Shown: one piece after another, positions 23,641-36,058 of the stretch
How the letters are laid out: each line of letters begins with the position of its first letter
Position numbering within the stretch: position 1 is the first letter of the stretch
From: Candolleomyces eurysporus
Taxonomy: Eukaryota > Basidiomycota > Agaricomycetes > Agaricales > Psathyrellaceae
Direction of reading: 5' to 3'
Assembly: GCA_027579435.1 (NCBI GenBank)
Contig: JANBPK010000784.1
Span: forward strand, 37,879 to 101,878
DNA length: 64,000 nt
The notes under the pieces: model-generated
What the model was told of the DNA's origin: nothing
Seen by the model: only the letters and a program-made list of their open reading frames with translations
Database searches by the model: none
Program-made: the position numbers and the translations under genes

Positions 23641-24590
23641 AAGGCTTCTGAAGAGCCAACTCAAGTTGTGAACTGATGCGGAGTAGAGACCAGATCCTCG
23701 GTTGTCTTCAGAACCCAAGATAGATTTCGGTCTTGTGAACCGACGTTGTTAGCAAGGAAAGCATGGAGTGCAGAAGAATGCGGAATGCCTAGAGTCGGGG
23801 CAATGACGTGCTGAGGGCTTGGGAAAGGTGCCTAGCCAACCGGATAGACGGAAGTAGGGTCGGGAGCAAAGGTACTTGCCTCCAAACCTATTCCGAACTA
23901 TCGAAGTATGTGGAGCTACTGGAGTGCCGTTTCGGCAGTGGTTCTGAACGCGTCCAGATAGGAAGGTCAAGACCTTGTTCTGGAGCCTGGATACCCTCAT
24001 ATGATTATTTCTTTTTGGACTGGTTAATTTTATATGTTTATATCTCTGTTTGTCTTGGATGTGTTTGCCAAACTTATCTACAGTATTTAATCTTGGACTT
24101 TGAGTAACTAAATCTAGATAGCGGGTAGCTAGCGTTGTATTTTGCGTCTGGGTCCGTGTTACCCACCGAATCTACGAGAGCCTTTCTGTTATCTTTTGCG
24201 TGTTTAAGTTCAGAAGTCGTTCGGAGGCCGTGTCCTCATCGCGTTGTCAAAGTTATATTGTGTTGAGACCGTGTTCTCACTTCTGAAGTCGAATCCGTGT
24301 ATTGTCGAAGTCTGTTGTCTACGAAGTTTAGCTTCCAAAGCAATAACATCAAACCTGGTTGAGCCTTAGCTCCCCCCTCGAACTTGCGATTGCAAAGTTT
24401 ACGTTCAAAAGCCCTAGTCCAGCTTGACTTAGAGCTTTTCACTATACCCTTGCCTGCCTCCTATCTTCAGAAGATACTTGGTGTGTTTGTTTTGTGTGTG
24501 TGTTGGTGTTAGAGTTTGGTTCTTTGTCTTGTTGTGATTTGAGCCTTAGAACACGACCTGCGCATCAACGGGTAAGAAACAGGCCTGTTA
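23641..24590 (+). mobile_element. LTR-retroelement fragment, orientation 1
   Basis: Matches the reverse complement of 39000-41131 (interrupted there by another LTR). Shared blocks include GGCTTCTGAAGAGCCAACTC, CCTAGAGTCGGGGCAATGAC, CTAGCTACCCGCTA (reverse) and AGCTCCCCCCTCGAAC. No coding sequence is present. The match ends at about 24590 (GAAACAGG), and past it the two loci differ, as expected at an LTR/internal boundary. Terminal TG/CA and flanking duplications were not resolved. Confidence 0.6.
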
Positions 24591-25077
24591 ACGTATCCAG
24601 AAGCCAGGAGCTGTAGAAGGGCGGTCATATGCTCAGACTTAAATGAAGGGTTCAATCTAAACCAAGTCCACACAAACCAAACCTCCACAAGAAGGGTAGG
24701 GATGCCCGTGCTGATCGCTTTTTTGTACGTCGCAGTGCGGAAGTCACTTTCAATTGAGAAATTGCAACCCGGACTTTTTTGAGGTGTGGATTCAGCACAG
24801 CAAATAATTAGATAGGTTCAAAAGAGTAAGGATGAGATGAGGGTACAAGCAAGTCGAGCAGTGAAAGAGTCTCGAACGTCGTGCAGGCACTACTACAATG
24901 GGATCTAGGCGGAGTATTTGGTTTTCTTTGATGGGGCAGCAGCTTCCCCCCCCACTTGCCTCTTCACCTCGCACCTTATAAACTTCCAGTATGCCCGCAG
25001 GAACATTTGATCCCCAATACGCAGTCCCAAGTGGATCAATTGCTGGTTTGAAAGTGGAGCTATAGAGGTACGCGTAG
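24591..25077. other. spacer without recognised gene
   Basis: No domain or repeat partner seen. Downstream flank of the JmjC gene; its 3' UTR may lie here. Confidence 0.35.
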
Positions 25078-26764
25078 TCAGAGACCAGTGCCAGTATGAG
25101 GGAGTGGCTTCTTACAAGAGGTTATGGGTGGCGAAACCGCCGTGACAGTGATTTGGGGAAAATCCCATGCTAGAAAGCTGGAGTTGTCGTCGTCTAAAGA
25201 CAACCCGTCGACAGCAGCCTGGAGTCCTGGCCAACGAGATGACATCCATTCCAGTTGGCGGTAGAAGAGGGTTGAGGGGGGAATGGCGAAGTCAACCAAA
25301 TCATCTTCACACTGCTCCTGTTCTTCAGTAAGGAGCTGGCAGTCTTTGTCAGTAGTATCGCCGCTTTTATCATCTTCCACATTTTCAAATGCCATCTGGT
25401 AATANTTTTTTAAGTGCGACAACAAGCCGTGCCAGCATAGGAATAAATAGTGCACTCCACCCTTCCACAACGTTCCCTTCACTATCCTGAATTGTCACTC
25501 GGCCAAAAACAGCTTTTAACAGACTGATGGCCCTTCCACGACTGTACACGTTTTCCATTCGCATGGAATAGGTAGCAGCGGAGACGTCATACTCCAAAAG
25601 TGCTTTGTCGGCTGATATCCCGGCTTCCTGAAGATGCCAAACTAATAACTCATTGCTCATTGCCAGGTAGCTCAGCCCGCAGATCACGTTCTGCAGTTTT
25701 GCCAGGCATACTGTCGCCAGAAGTTGCTCAAGGCCATCTTGCGTGGAAATGTCGGGAAGGTGTCCTACCGCTGGTGCGGTTTAGAGTAACACGTGCAAAT
25801 GACTAAGAAACATGTACTGATGTCTGGCATGCCAAGTACCATTGACTTGTAGAAGTAGCAGACGATGGCATTGACTCTGGACTGTATGCCTGGCTGATCT
25901 ATGTTTGTTATCACATTGCCCTTGAAGAATGAATGAATCGCTCCATAGAGCGTTTGGGACATTGTCGACGTTGCCAAGAAATGTCCACCACGGCAGATGG
26001 CATCTGCAGTGGTGAACGCAGCGTGTACAGCGCAAGGGCGCATAACACTGAAGGGGTTAGTTTATGGTGCAAACATCAAGCCGCTACTGACTCACAGTCT
26101 GGTGCCTTCGGTCAGGAGAACGGCTTCAATATTCCACTCGGATGGATTCAGGCAAGTAAGGTCCATGTTCTCTTTCGTCCACTGCCTTGTGGAAGTCTCC
26201 TTCTTCCTGACCTTGGGCTCTGCAATCACCCAAAGCTTTTCTCCCTTCACCACGTCAATAAACATCCCATCTCCTTGGCTGTCAATGTGATAGTAGTGGT
26301 GCGCTCCTTTGGTGGCAGCCAAGCTGAACCAAATGTCAGCTGTAGACATCTGTCAGATACAGTGTTTATCGTGCCTGGCAATGTGATGAACAGCATGCAC
26401 GTCAGTTGCATAAGGAGACTCTTCTACAAGAGCATGAGCATTGGGGAGGAACAGTGCATTTAAGCTTTTCTTCTTGTTCGGGAGTTCAATTGACGTCTTG
26501 TACAGATCTCTGAGAGTTCCCGTGAACACCCGGCACTGAAAATTGCCCTCTAGAACCGGGAGCGTCTGCTCTGCAATAGGTATTTTGAATATTTGCCATC
26601 CTGACAGCAACAAGAATCAAATCACCTTGGATATCCATTTGATGGTCAACGTCTGCCAACTTTCCCAAACCCTTGAGATTGAATTCCAAATGTTCCCCAG
26701 TGTAGTTGGTGATCACAATTGCTGAGTGGCGCCAAAGAATGTCCTGGAATTCACGGGCAGACAT
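25078..26764 (-). CDS. JmjC-domain (2-oxoglutarate/Fe(II)) protein
   Basis: Cupin-fold JmjC protein of the type expanded in agaricomycetes; such domains bind Fe(II) and 2-oxoglutarate and usually demethylate or hydroxylate protein. Exons: 26764-26626, 26570-26401, 26349-26096, 26047-25818, then 25770 down to 25078. All junctions are GT-AG and keep one frame. Order: REFQDILWRHSAIVITNY, FNLKGLGKLADVDHQMDIQ, FTGTLRDLYK, ADIWFSLAATKGAHHYYHID, DVVKGEKLWVIAEPK, EAVLLTEGTRLVMRPCAVHA, GGHFLATSTM and YKSMVLGMPD. H and D of HYYHID and the later H of CAVHA give the H-x-D...H metal triad, so the site looks intact. An N beside an A run at 25406 breaks the last exon. The start is uncertain; more exons may lie up to 26945. 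It sits inside the transposon island with no element ends of its own. Confidence 0.75.
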
Positions 26765-26949
26765 TTGTGTTGCAATGGACTTGTCTATGCAGCACAGAAG
26801 GCAGAGGAAGACTGACAGAGAAGCTGGAGGGCTGCATTGATAAGTACAAGAAGAGGGGATTCACCTTATCTGAGGATCCCCCAGCATTGTCCCTGAGAGC
26901 GGTATGTGCAGAGTTGACAAGTACTGCCTTCAACTGGTCCAACATCTAC

Positions 26950-28040
26950 AAGACAACAAAATACTCCAAATTTCATTTCCCAACTACAAAGATGAAGACA
27001 CCTGTGAACTACACAACAAATGGTCTGTTCCACAGTGGTAATACCTTTGACAAGAATGGCTTCTTCCTGGTCAGAACATATGACAGCAGTAAGTAGTCCT
27101 TGCACCCAGGTATTGGCAATAAGGCTTTACAAAAATCCCAGCCAAGATCAAATGAAGCTAGACATGCAATTAATGGTGAATGGCAACTGGCAAAGGCAAG
27201 AGTAAGTTACATTATACATGTCCAGTGAGGAAACAGATGGGAAAGGCATTGCAAAGTTGATCAAACAATTATTCAACCATGCATCCACCACTACCAACAT
27301 AAACTATCCAGTGAGAGGGTAAAATAGAGAACATAGAAAGTAAGTGGCAAACAGCCAGTAATAAGATGGGGTACAGACCATTATAGCTGTTGAGGAAACG
27401 ATAGACCAGATTTCATTTTCCTCCGCTTTTGATATTTGTTTGGTGGCATACCCAACCAAATACTCAAATGGGGCTGAATGTCAGCATTGAGACCTTCCAA
27501 ATGACTGAGGATGAGTGAAGTAGCGGTTGGAATTGGGAAGGCACAGCCGGTTTGAGATGACCCATTTATTTGTGATGCTCCAAAAGTAAACAAATATCAA
27601 AAGCAAGATGGAGCGAAATTTGGTCTATTGTTTCCTTGACAGCTGTAATAATAATGAATCAGGATTTGTGGGTAGATAAAGAAATAAATGAAGCAATATA
27701 CAATCTGGAGGCATGAGCACAAGCAGAGAATAAGCATCACAAGGCGGTGCATCAAAGTCACGTGGGCCCTTTTAAGGCCAGTAGGTGGACCTACAGGCAC
27801 CCACAACAGTCATGTGGGACTAATTTCCATGGTTGGCCCACAGCAAAGGTCTGATTAAAAGAACAATTGCTTACTTACGTAAACCCTTGTAATTCTTTGT
27901 TTCTTTTCTTTTCCTTGCATACAAATCCGGTGTACGTTGGAAGAAAGTTATGTTTGTTCATTCAAACAAAATTGTCAACATACATGAATCTATCATTCAT
28001 CAGATACACAATCTAACTTGCCTACTGGCTCAAATACTAT
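26950..28040. other. AT-rich stretch without recognised gene
   Basis: Short open frames on both strands with no motif. Composition resembles the AT-rich blocks at 33.7-38.9 kb. Confidence 0.35.
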
Positions 28041-28049
28041 CTAAGACAC

Positions 28050-28420
28050 TTGTGGGATGGAGCCTGCCTGAGGGTCCCACGAATCTCGCATATGAAACAT
28101 CATTGTTGTTGAGCTACACACCCGCTGGAACCCCTTGAGCACAATTGTCTGCAAAGTTGCTTTCAAAGGGTGCAGTGGGAAAGGGTCGGTAGGTACTGAG
28201 ACTGGGCAACTTGATTTATGGCGAGCGATGCTTGAAACCACCAAGGTAAAGGAGTCTCCAGGCACTTCAGGGCTCAGAGCGCATCTGCAAGAATGAAGCT
28301 GAGTGAGCATGGAGGTGAAGAAACAGTGCCTATGGATACTTGTACCTTTTGCAACCACTCCCTATGCCTTTCAGCAATTTCCTCTGCAAGTTTCCCAGAA
28401 ACTTGTTGGTTGAGGCCATC
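28050..28420 (-). pseudogene. diverged partial copy of the 5' part of the 28.6-31.0 kb gene
   Basis: The minus strand (GCATCGCTCGCC-TAAATCAAGTTGCC, and upstream GTTTCCC...GCAGAGGAAATTGC) aligns with 30650-30930 (CTCACCATGGATCAGGTTGCC and the LAQTIVERQ segment). Here it reads KLAEEIAERHREWLQKV. The two loci lie in the same orientation about 2.6 kb apart. Function unknown. Confidence 0.4.
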
Positions 28421-28619
28421 GCAATGCGTGGCAATTCCGAGGCCTATTCTTACTTGAATATTATTTCAATTATAAAAATTCAATAATCTCAGAGTAGCCT
28501 GAGGAGCAATACTTATGCTCAAGTAACTTTCAATTCTGGAGTGTTACTAGTAAAATATCACAAAAAAGAATGGCATTAGCTAGGATTGAACATGGAGCCT
28601 CATGATGGATTTTTCGGGC

Positions 28620-30970
28620 ACATGACTTATAAGTCACCTGGTTTGGTTTTGTGAAAAGCTTGGCAAAAAAGCCCCCGGGGTACAAGTACCCGAGTCCTTA
28701 TAGGCCTCGGAATCCATTCGAGAAGGTGACGGGAGCGATATCTGAATGATCGAGTTGGGAAAAGAGTCGGAATCCTAATCCTGCTCCTGCTGCTGCCACC
28801 ACCTCTCAAACCACCCCACCCGGCAAGATGATCGCCCTCAAACTGGGTGACCGCTCCGTCCACATCCCGACCCTCGCCTTATTCAACTTCCCATCATCCC
28901 CTCGTTCAAAGTGTTCCTTCTCCTGATAACAAGTCCCTTTGGCAACTCCCAGAACCTTGTCCTTCTCTGAGCCGCCGTTAACATTGAGTAGCGACATCCG
29001 CTTCGAGGTTGACCCGACCTTTGCCAAATGATATCAAAGCTTGGGTACGCAACAGTCAAGGCACCACCAAGGGTGAGAACTCTTCAAATATCGACCCTCT
29101 TGTTGCTTAGCTCCCGGCCCTGAGACTGAGGACGGCGATGGCAGCGGTGACGGAGGCGGCGCGGGGAACGTGAGGACCCTTTAACGCGACTTGCAGCTCC
29201 ATCGACGGTGCGATTGATGGTGTTGGGAAACTGGTGCTTGAGAGAGAGTTTGCGGATGTGGGTGTACCGAGGGAGGGTTGTTTAGAGGGTTTTGTAGAGT
29301 ATCTGTTCATGCGAGAGAGAGGGGGGGGGGGAGAGTATGGTTAGTGGCGTAACTCACAAAACAGAGAGAGAGAACGAAAAAGAAATAGAGAGAGAAAGCT
29401 GAGCAAAGTACGCACCTCTTCCATCCCGAGCATCAACGCCGCCTTCGTCGTAAACAGAACTTCCGACTCTTCCAACCCTTTTCCACGTCATTCCCGCCCC
29501 CATTTTACGATTACGGTCATCTTCAGGCGTCCCAGACCCCAAACGGCACCCAAAACCTTCTCCACCGCCCTCTTATCCACATTCCCACCAAACTACACTC
29601 CAAGCATTGTCACCAACCCACGAAGGGAAGCCATAACAGTGTTAGGCCTCAGCCCCGTGCAAAGCGTCGTACTGTTATTCAAATACACATTTTCAAGGAC
29701 CTCATTGAAATGGTTCGTATGACTGGTTGTATTTGTATCCGGCAGCGAGATTGCGAACGATGTTGCCGAAAACTCAGCGGGAAGAGGTGCAGAGGAAGGT
29801 AGGAGGGGAGCCAAGATAGCCGGTGTAGCGTGGAGAGTCGTCAGAGGGAAGCAGGGTAGGAGAGCCGAGTAAGGGCTGTTGTACGGCTGGGCTGACGGGT
29901 GAGATGGAGTATGGCGAGAGAGGTGTAGTCGCTATCGACCGACTGCCGCTATAACCATTCAGCGAAGCCTGGAGGTGGACTGAGTGTCTCGGCTGATGCT
30001 GGTGAATAGGCGGTGTCGAATCTTGGGTGATTGGGAGCCTCGTTGGTGGTATCATCCAATTTCGGAAACCTGAGCTTTACGGCGTTGAATTGGCCGTCGA
30101 GCCAAGTGAATAAGGTGAGACCGCAAAGCCTAAAGACGGTGTGCTGAGCGAGGGATTGGTCGAAATCGGGAAGGATTAGCTTGATGAGGCTCGACATGTG
30201 TTGGTGTGCGAGTGTAAATGCTGCAGCCAACAAGCTGTTCTTGAGCTCGTCTTCATCTCGAGGGTCTTCGCACGTGTACACCGGCTCGTCATAATGATCT
30301 TTCTTCGGCTTTGGAGGGGATGGTGAGGACAGGGGAAAGGAACGAAGGCTACGTCTGGCATAGGGATTCCTGCACCGAGTCGGTCAAATCCCTTGGAGCA
30401 ACGCGAGCAGTTTCTGAAGCTGCAGGGGCAGAGTGTCGAGTCCGACCTTGTAGTAAAGGTTGACGCGACCCGCAGGGCAAAACGGCCACAGGGGGAGATG
30501 AAACGAGCTGTAAAGATTGCAGTTGCTGAGAATAGATAGAATCGGAACTATACTGCCATTTTCGAGTTGGACTCCTTGGTGCAAATCGGAGGAAGACCGA
30601 CCACCCGGGTCGAGAACGCTGGTCGATATTGGGCGGACGAGTTTTCGCGACTATCTCAAGTACGCCTGCCGATGCCGACACGTCCTGAAAAGTAGGAAGG
30701 AAGGAATCGAGTTGGAGGGAAGGCACCGGTGGTGAGGCCCCAAGGGAGCGGCGGCAGTGCCGGGGGTGGGAGGTCGCTAGGTGCTGAGGAAGGGCAACCT
30801 GATCCATGGTGAGCGAGATTGCACCTGCAAGAACAGATTTGAGTGAGGATCAAAGGAACGCCCGTCGATAATCGTACGTTTCCTGCCGTTCGACGATTGT
30901 CTGTGCGAGTTCCCGGATCCCAAGGTCGGATCCAACTGACGAAGATTCTTGAAGAGATGCGGGGGCAGCT
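28620..30970 (-). pseudogene. decayed gene of unknown family
   Basis: The minus strand holds successive coding-like pieces in shifting frames: ELAQTIVERQETYD (about 30900), MDQVALPQHLATS (30807), VNLYYKVGLDTLPLQLQKLL (about 30450), DELKNSLLAAAFTLAHQHM, IKLILPDFDQSLAQHTVFRL (about 30200), APNHPRFDTAYSPASAETLS (about 30010), PNTVMASLRGLVTMLGV then a stop (29593) and VDKRAVEKVLGAVWGL, and TTKAALMLGMEEVRTLL further on. Some frame changes could be introns, but the in-frame stop at 29593-29595 and the long low-complexity stretches suggest decay. I cannot name the family. It lies between the JmjC gene and the NACHT-WD40 gene. Confidence 0.4.
29308..29405. repeat. GA-rich microsatellite
   Basis: GAGAGAGAGGGGGGGGGGGAGAG at the start and AGAGAGAGA-type runs to about 29400, within the decayed gene. 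Confidence 0.6.
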
Positions 30971-30999
30971 TTTCTCACGGTCTCTTTATCCTTCCATCC

Positions 31000-32692
31000 T
31001 CTTTTTATCACATTCAAACATGCCTACGTCGGAAGAATGTCATCCCCGCTCAGTACTCAATCGAACCGCCTCCTTAGGTGAATCAATCCATTTGCATGCA
31101 CACCTAGCTCATCGACAAGACCCGACTGGACTAGATTTCTCTGCAATATGACATCCATTCAAGACGAGGTCGTGTTTGATGCTTATCCAGTACCCCTACC
31201 CCCAGCTTCTGAACTGCTTCAATGTAGTACTCCATATACTCTTGCCCTCGTCAGAACATCACCTCGCATTCCGCCTTCGACGTGAACGCTGCGAAGACCA
31301 ACGTCGTCGACAATATCACTTACTGATATGGGTTCATCGAGCTGGCGTTCAACTTCCAGACTTTGTAAAGGGTGGAAGTGGGAACGATAGGCCCGGGGAC
31401 GAACAAACCTAAGTTTGCTACATCTTCCGAGTACGTCTGGCTTTTTACGCTGTGACTTTTCTGTGCAAGTGCTGATATACGATCTCCCTCTCTAGTGGTC
31501 AATCGTGAACCCATCTACGTAGGCCGATTGTGAGCAGCTTGCCTCTGCGTTAATTCTACTACTTGGCGCTAATCATAATGGTATGCGTAGCCCAATTGCG
31601 ATGGATCGTTGAGCAACGATATCATCGTCTACGAGATGACCCACGGTATCACTAGCTGAATGACGAGCGGACGTCCCGGGCACTGAAACCCCCGGGATTG
31701 GTGAGGATTGGTCTGATGCTCTCGCCGAGTGAGTTCCTACACTTTCTTCTCTTGCCATTTCTTTGTTGATGCTGATGTGACGCTTCGCAGATGGTCTCGA
31801 CCATCCAGGACTACATCCTTGCTGACTACGTCGCCAACGACCCCGCTGTTATCAGGACTCGACTAGCAATACCGCTGTCGTTCCTTCTTCATTGCTTCAA
31901 CATGGCCAAGATGACTGCCGTCCACCGCGTGTCGAACCTTCTATTGAGCAGTAGGTCGACTCGCACATCGACGCTGACTCGTCTCCCGTTCTTCGTTAAT
32001 AGCTTTGGGTGAGATCCGGGCTGACGTGCTGCATACCTTGTACGCCGCACTTGTGTACGGCTTCTCCCCTGCGGCGTTCACCAATCTCGATGGTCGTAAA
32101 GGTGACATCGTCAACGCTCACCTTTCTTCAACTCTTTGGCTCTTTAGCCTTGCAGCCCCGCTTGTACGTCGCCCTCTTCTTTTCGGCTTTCTTGACCTGC
32201 TTACTGACCGGGCGCCCATCTTCTATTTTTACTTTTTCTTTCCGACTGCATAGTTTCACAAGTCCTTGACGGCTGGATTCGGGCTAAACAATAACGCTAT
32301 GGAGGTGCGAACATGTGGTTGTCGTAAAGGGCGTTGGCGAGTAGAGTTTTGGTGTGAACACTAGGAATCTTCTGTTCCTTTTGGACGTCGGCCATGCAGT
32401 TTTTGTCAACGTCTTCAGTCGCTAAATTTGTATGTATTCTTACAGGCCGCATCGCTAAAAATATTTCAACCTGTTTTTGCTGGACGAAATTCTTGTTCTC
32501 TTTTCGCCTGAATATCTGTCCCGATTTTCGGTTAAGCGCCCAGGTCACGAGGCTCCGAGCGGGCTCTCACGCACAGCACTGATGATCACCGATTGCCTCT
32601 TTCTCCCCTCCTTGAACCGCTACCATCACTTGGGCTTATCATCCACTGCGAACTCTTGCGATTCAACTCAACTTTCCAATCGAGCAAACACA
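31000..32692. other. possible decayed gene, unrecognised
   Basis: Plus-strand fragments such as MVSTIQDYILADYVANDP (31791) and ADVLHTLYAALVYGFSPAAF (about 32014), followed by a hydrophobic stretch, look coding but are separated by stops. No family is recognised. The last 200 bp are the leader of the next gene. Confidence 0.3.
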
Positions 32693-35600
32693 ATGTTTGA
32701 AGCTACGGAAACTCATGGAGGCAACACCGCCGGCGATTCAGAGCGCAATACCCCGATTCCGTCTCGCACTGCGACGCCCGTCGATGCCAGTGGGAGTCGA
32801 CCTTCGAGCGGACCCCGCCGGTTGTTGGCCAAGGTGGAGAAGAAGATCGATAAGACTATCGATGTCTTCAAGCGTAAAGTTGGGCAAAAGGAGAAGGGAA
32901 CGGGAAGTCATCGGGCTTCGGAGGCCTCTACCACGGCTTCCACTGGCAAAACCTGGGCCATTGTTGCGCAGGCTTTGAAAATGACTCTTTCGGGCGCTGT
33001 TCCGTTCATCCCGGATCCGTTCAAAGGCCCCGCGGAGGCTCTTTTGAAGATGATCGACGTCTTCGAGGTAGGTCGGTCTGCCCTTCAACCTCTATCCCTT
33101 GCTAACGACATATAGCAAGCGAAATCGAACAAAGAAGAAATGGAGGATCTGAAGGCGCGTTGCGGTCTCCTCAACGAGAGTATAGTGAATGCGATTAAAG
33201 GGCAAGACGAGAGGTTACTGTCGGCTGAGCTGAAAGAGAGTATTGGCCGCCTCGTCGAGTACGTCTGATTTCGTGTCAAGCTCGGGAAATGTCTGACAGA
33301 GGTCAACGCTAGGGGAATACACGATACGTTTCTGGCTACGGTGGTGGAATATTCCACGGGAATGGCTGCGTATGTGATGATAGAGGATAACTCTGACGTC
33401 GTAAAGCAAGCCAACCNAAAAAATGGATCAGATCTTGCAATGTTTCTGGGTAAATACGCTTCAATTCTCTAAATTGTGGTGGCTAATAGTGATGTTATAA
33501 TGTAGATCGAGAATCTCATTGCAGGTGCTCTCGTCCTGAGTGACGTTCGCCAGACAGTCAAAGACCAAGAAGGGTGGATGATGAGACTCTGTGCTACTAT
33601 TGACAACCATTTCAAAGTGCGTATTCTGGTAGACTCTCCCATTGGTATTTTATTGACAATCTGATCAATTGTGACAGTCTGCCACCCTGGATAAATTGAA
33701 GCATGTTCCTGGTGCAGCATATGACTCGCATGAGCTCGCAAAGGTCAACCCATGCTTTGAAGGCACCCGGGTGAAGCTCCTGGCTGGCATTGGCCGCTGG
33801 ATGAGCAACACTGCCTTGGAAGAACAGGAAACTAGGAAACCCATCTATGTCCTTGATGGTATTGCTGGGATTGGAAAATCTACTGTGGCCAAGACAGTGG
33901 CCGAGCGTGCTGCTGCTATCAACTCTCTTGGGGCTACCTTCTTCTTCTCTCGGGACCATGCTGATCGACAGCATGCTGCAGGCTTTGTGCATACTATTGC
34001 CTATCAGCTTGCTTGCTGTGATGCATCGTATGGGAGAGCTATTGCTACTGCCATTGATGATCATCCTGATAGCCTACACAAGGTCATGGCACAGCAGTTC
34101 TCTACTCTTGTGGCTGAGCCTCTCAAGGGCATGCTCAAGCAGAGAGCAACACCACTTGTTTTTGTCTTTGATGCTCTGGATGAGTGTGCACAGCCAGATG
34201 GGTCAGATATTCTATCTCTCATCATAAGCTCTGTTTCCCAATTGCCCAATGTCAAGGTGTTCCTCACCACTCGGCCAGAACTGGTGCTCAGGGTTGAATA
34301 CCAAAGCACTTCATTGGCTAACTGCTTTCATCTTCAAGAAATTGAAGCATGNATTGTNGACTCAGACATCTGGTTNTATCTGGACTACCATCTGTCCCCT
34401 TCAAACATTCAAAAGGTGTTCAAGGGNACNNAATGGAACTCTTGGGCACCTGAAAAGCCTCAGAAAGAACAGCTTGTNAGTTTATCTAACANGTTATTCA
34501 TCTTTGCCTCTACTGCTATCAAGCTTATANTNAGCCATCAGGGACTGGGTCCAGAAANAACNTTGACTAGCATNTTGGCTTTGAAGCCAAAGCAAGGAAT
34601 GGTTGAGCTCTATCAGAAAGTTCTNGAGATTGCCACCCCTAGGAANNTTCTNAAGCCATCNGAAGATTGGGACTTGTGGCTGNCNNNGTTTCAAACTGCT
34701 GTTGGTGCTACNATTNTNCTTCAGTANCCACTNTCTNTTANAGCNNTANAAANGCTTNTGGNGCCANAATCATCAAACTTGGAGACAATTNTGAGCAACA
34801 TGCACTCAGTTNTGGCACCTTTTGATGATGGACCCAATCCAACATACAAAATTCACCACAAGTCATTTCCTGACTTTGTGACAAATCCTGATCTCTGTCC
34901 NNANGNGTTCTGGATTGANGAGTCAAAACATCATCTGCAGTTNGCTAAATGCTGTTTGAANACTATGAATCAACAGCTTTGCTTCAATATCTGCCAGGTG
35001 NCTATTGCAGATCAGTACAAGGAGCTTGCCAATCTGCCAGAACTCAANAAAGAAAAGCTAACTGAAGAGCTAAAGTATGCTGTGTGTTACTGGGCTACAC
35101 ATTTAGGCAAAANTAGCCCCAAGTTCTTTGATGAAGAGACTAAGCAACTGCTTCAGCAGTTTGCTACTGTACATTTAATGCACTGGTTTGAGGCTTTGGC
35201 ATATCTTGGGCAATTGGATACTGCATTCTCAACTATGCAGACAGCTTTAACTGCCTTGGTAAGTAAATTTGAGGTATTTTNAGATGATAATGCTAACTGT
35301 TATCATAGAAAAGCAATAAAACTAATGACACAGAAGAGGTTGAAAAGACATTTGAAGATGGCCAAAGATTTATCTTGCTTAATGGCAATATCATCAAATG
35401 GTCACCACTGCATCTGTTTTGGTCATGCATCCCATTTGCACCTGAGTTGTCAAGCTTATATCAATTGTATGCAAATACTATCGAAGGGGTAAAATGTGTA
35501 ACTGGCAAGGCTCAGTCATGGCCATCAGAACTTGCAGTTTTACATGGTCATCAACAACCAGTGAACTGCGTCACATTTTCTTCTAATGGACAAAGACTAG

Positions 35601-36058
35601 CCTCTGCTTCCTCAGACAATACAGTGAGCCTGTGGGACAGCCAGACAGGGGCTGCTCTTGCAACTCTGGAAGGACATTCTGANGNAGTANGCCATGTTGC
35701 CTTTTCACCTGATGGACAAAGGCTGACCTCCGCATCTTATGACAACACAGTGCGCCTGTGGGACAGCCAGTCATGCACACTTCTGGCAACTCTGCATTAC
35801 AATTCTTTACTTGGTGTGAACTTTAAAACATCCTTGCATCTTTACATATGCTGCACAAATTCCTCTGCTCCTTCTGGATTATACTTTGTTTTGTTTGGTG
35901 ATACTTTTGTGGAATTGTTCACCACTCCACATTTTTTGTTTCCTCCACACTGGAATGTCACATCTGTTTCTTTCAATCCCCAATTTTCTTCAGCTGTAGT
36001 GGGCCTTTCCAATGGACAAGTTTGTGTCTTTGATATTTCTCAGTTTTCTGTTGATTGA
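32693..36058 (+). CDS. NACHT-WD40 NLR-type protein (damaged)
   Basis: STAND protein with an N-terminal effector/coiled region, a NACHT ATPase and a short WD40 part; such proteins act as intracellular sensors that oligomerise. Exon 1 (32693-33067) is Ser/Thr-rich, then LLAKVEKKIDKTIDVFKRKV. A 48-nt intron, then LLNESIVNAIK, EVNARGIHDTFLATVVEYS and, after further introns, MMRLCATIDNHFK. The NACHT exon (from about 33678) has the P-loop GIAGIGKS, FVFDALDEC and VFLTTRPEL. An intron at 35259-35308 precedes two clear WD repeats (GHQQPVNCVTFSSNG...VSLWD and VAFSPDGQR...VRLWD) and a degenerate one. Damage: a TGA about 33268 in the LVEYV-FRVKL frame, N-linked frame change at 33417, and dozens of Ns at 34350-35110. 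The window's longest NLR, but short in WD repeats. Confidence 0.75.

Noticed and set aside
26719..27096. 125-codon plus-strand frame
   Set aside because: Antisense to, and just upstream of, the JmjC gene. No motif.
28570..28645. tRNA-like half (minus: TGACTTATAAGTCA and GTTCAATCC)
   Set aside because: No D arm or acceptor 5' strand, and the spacing between the two parts is too long for a standard tRNA.
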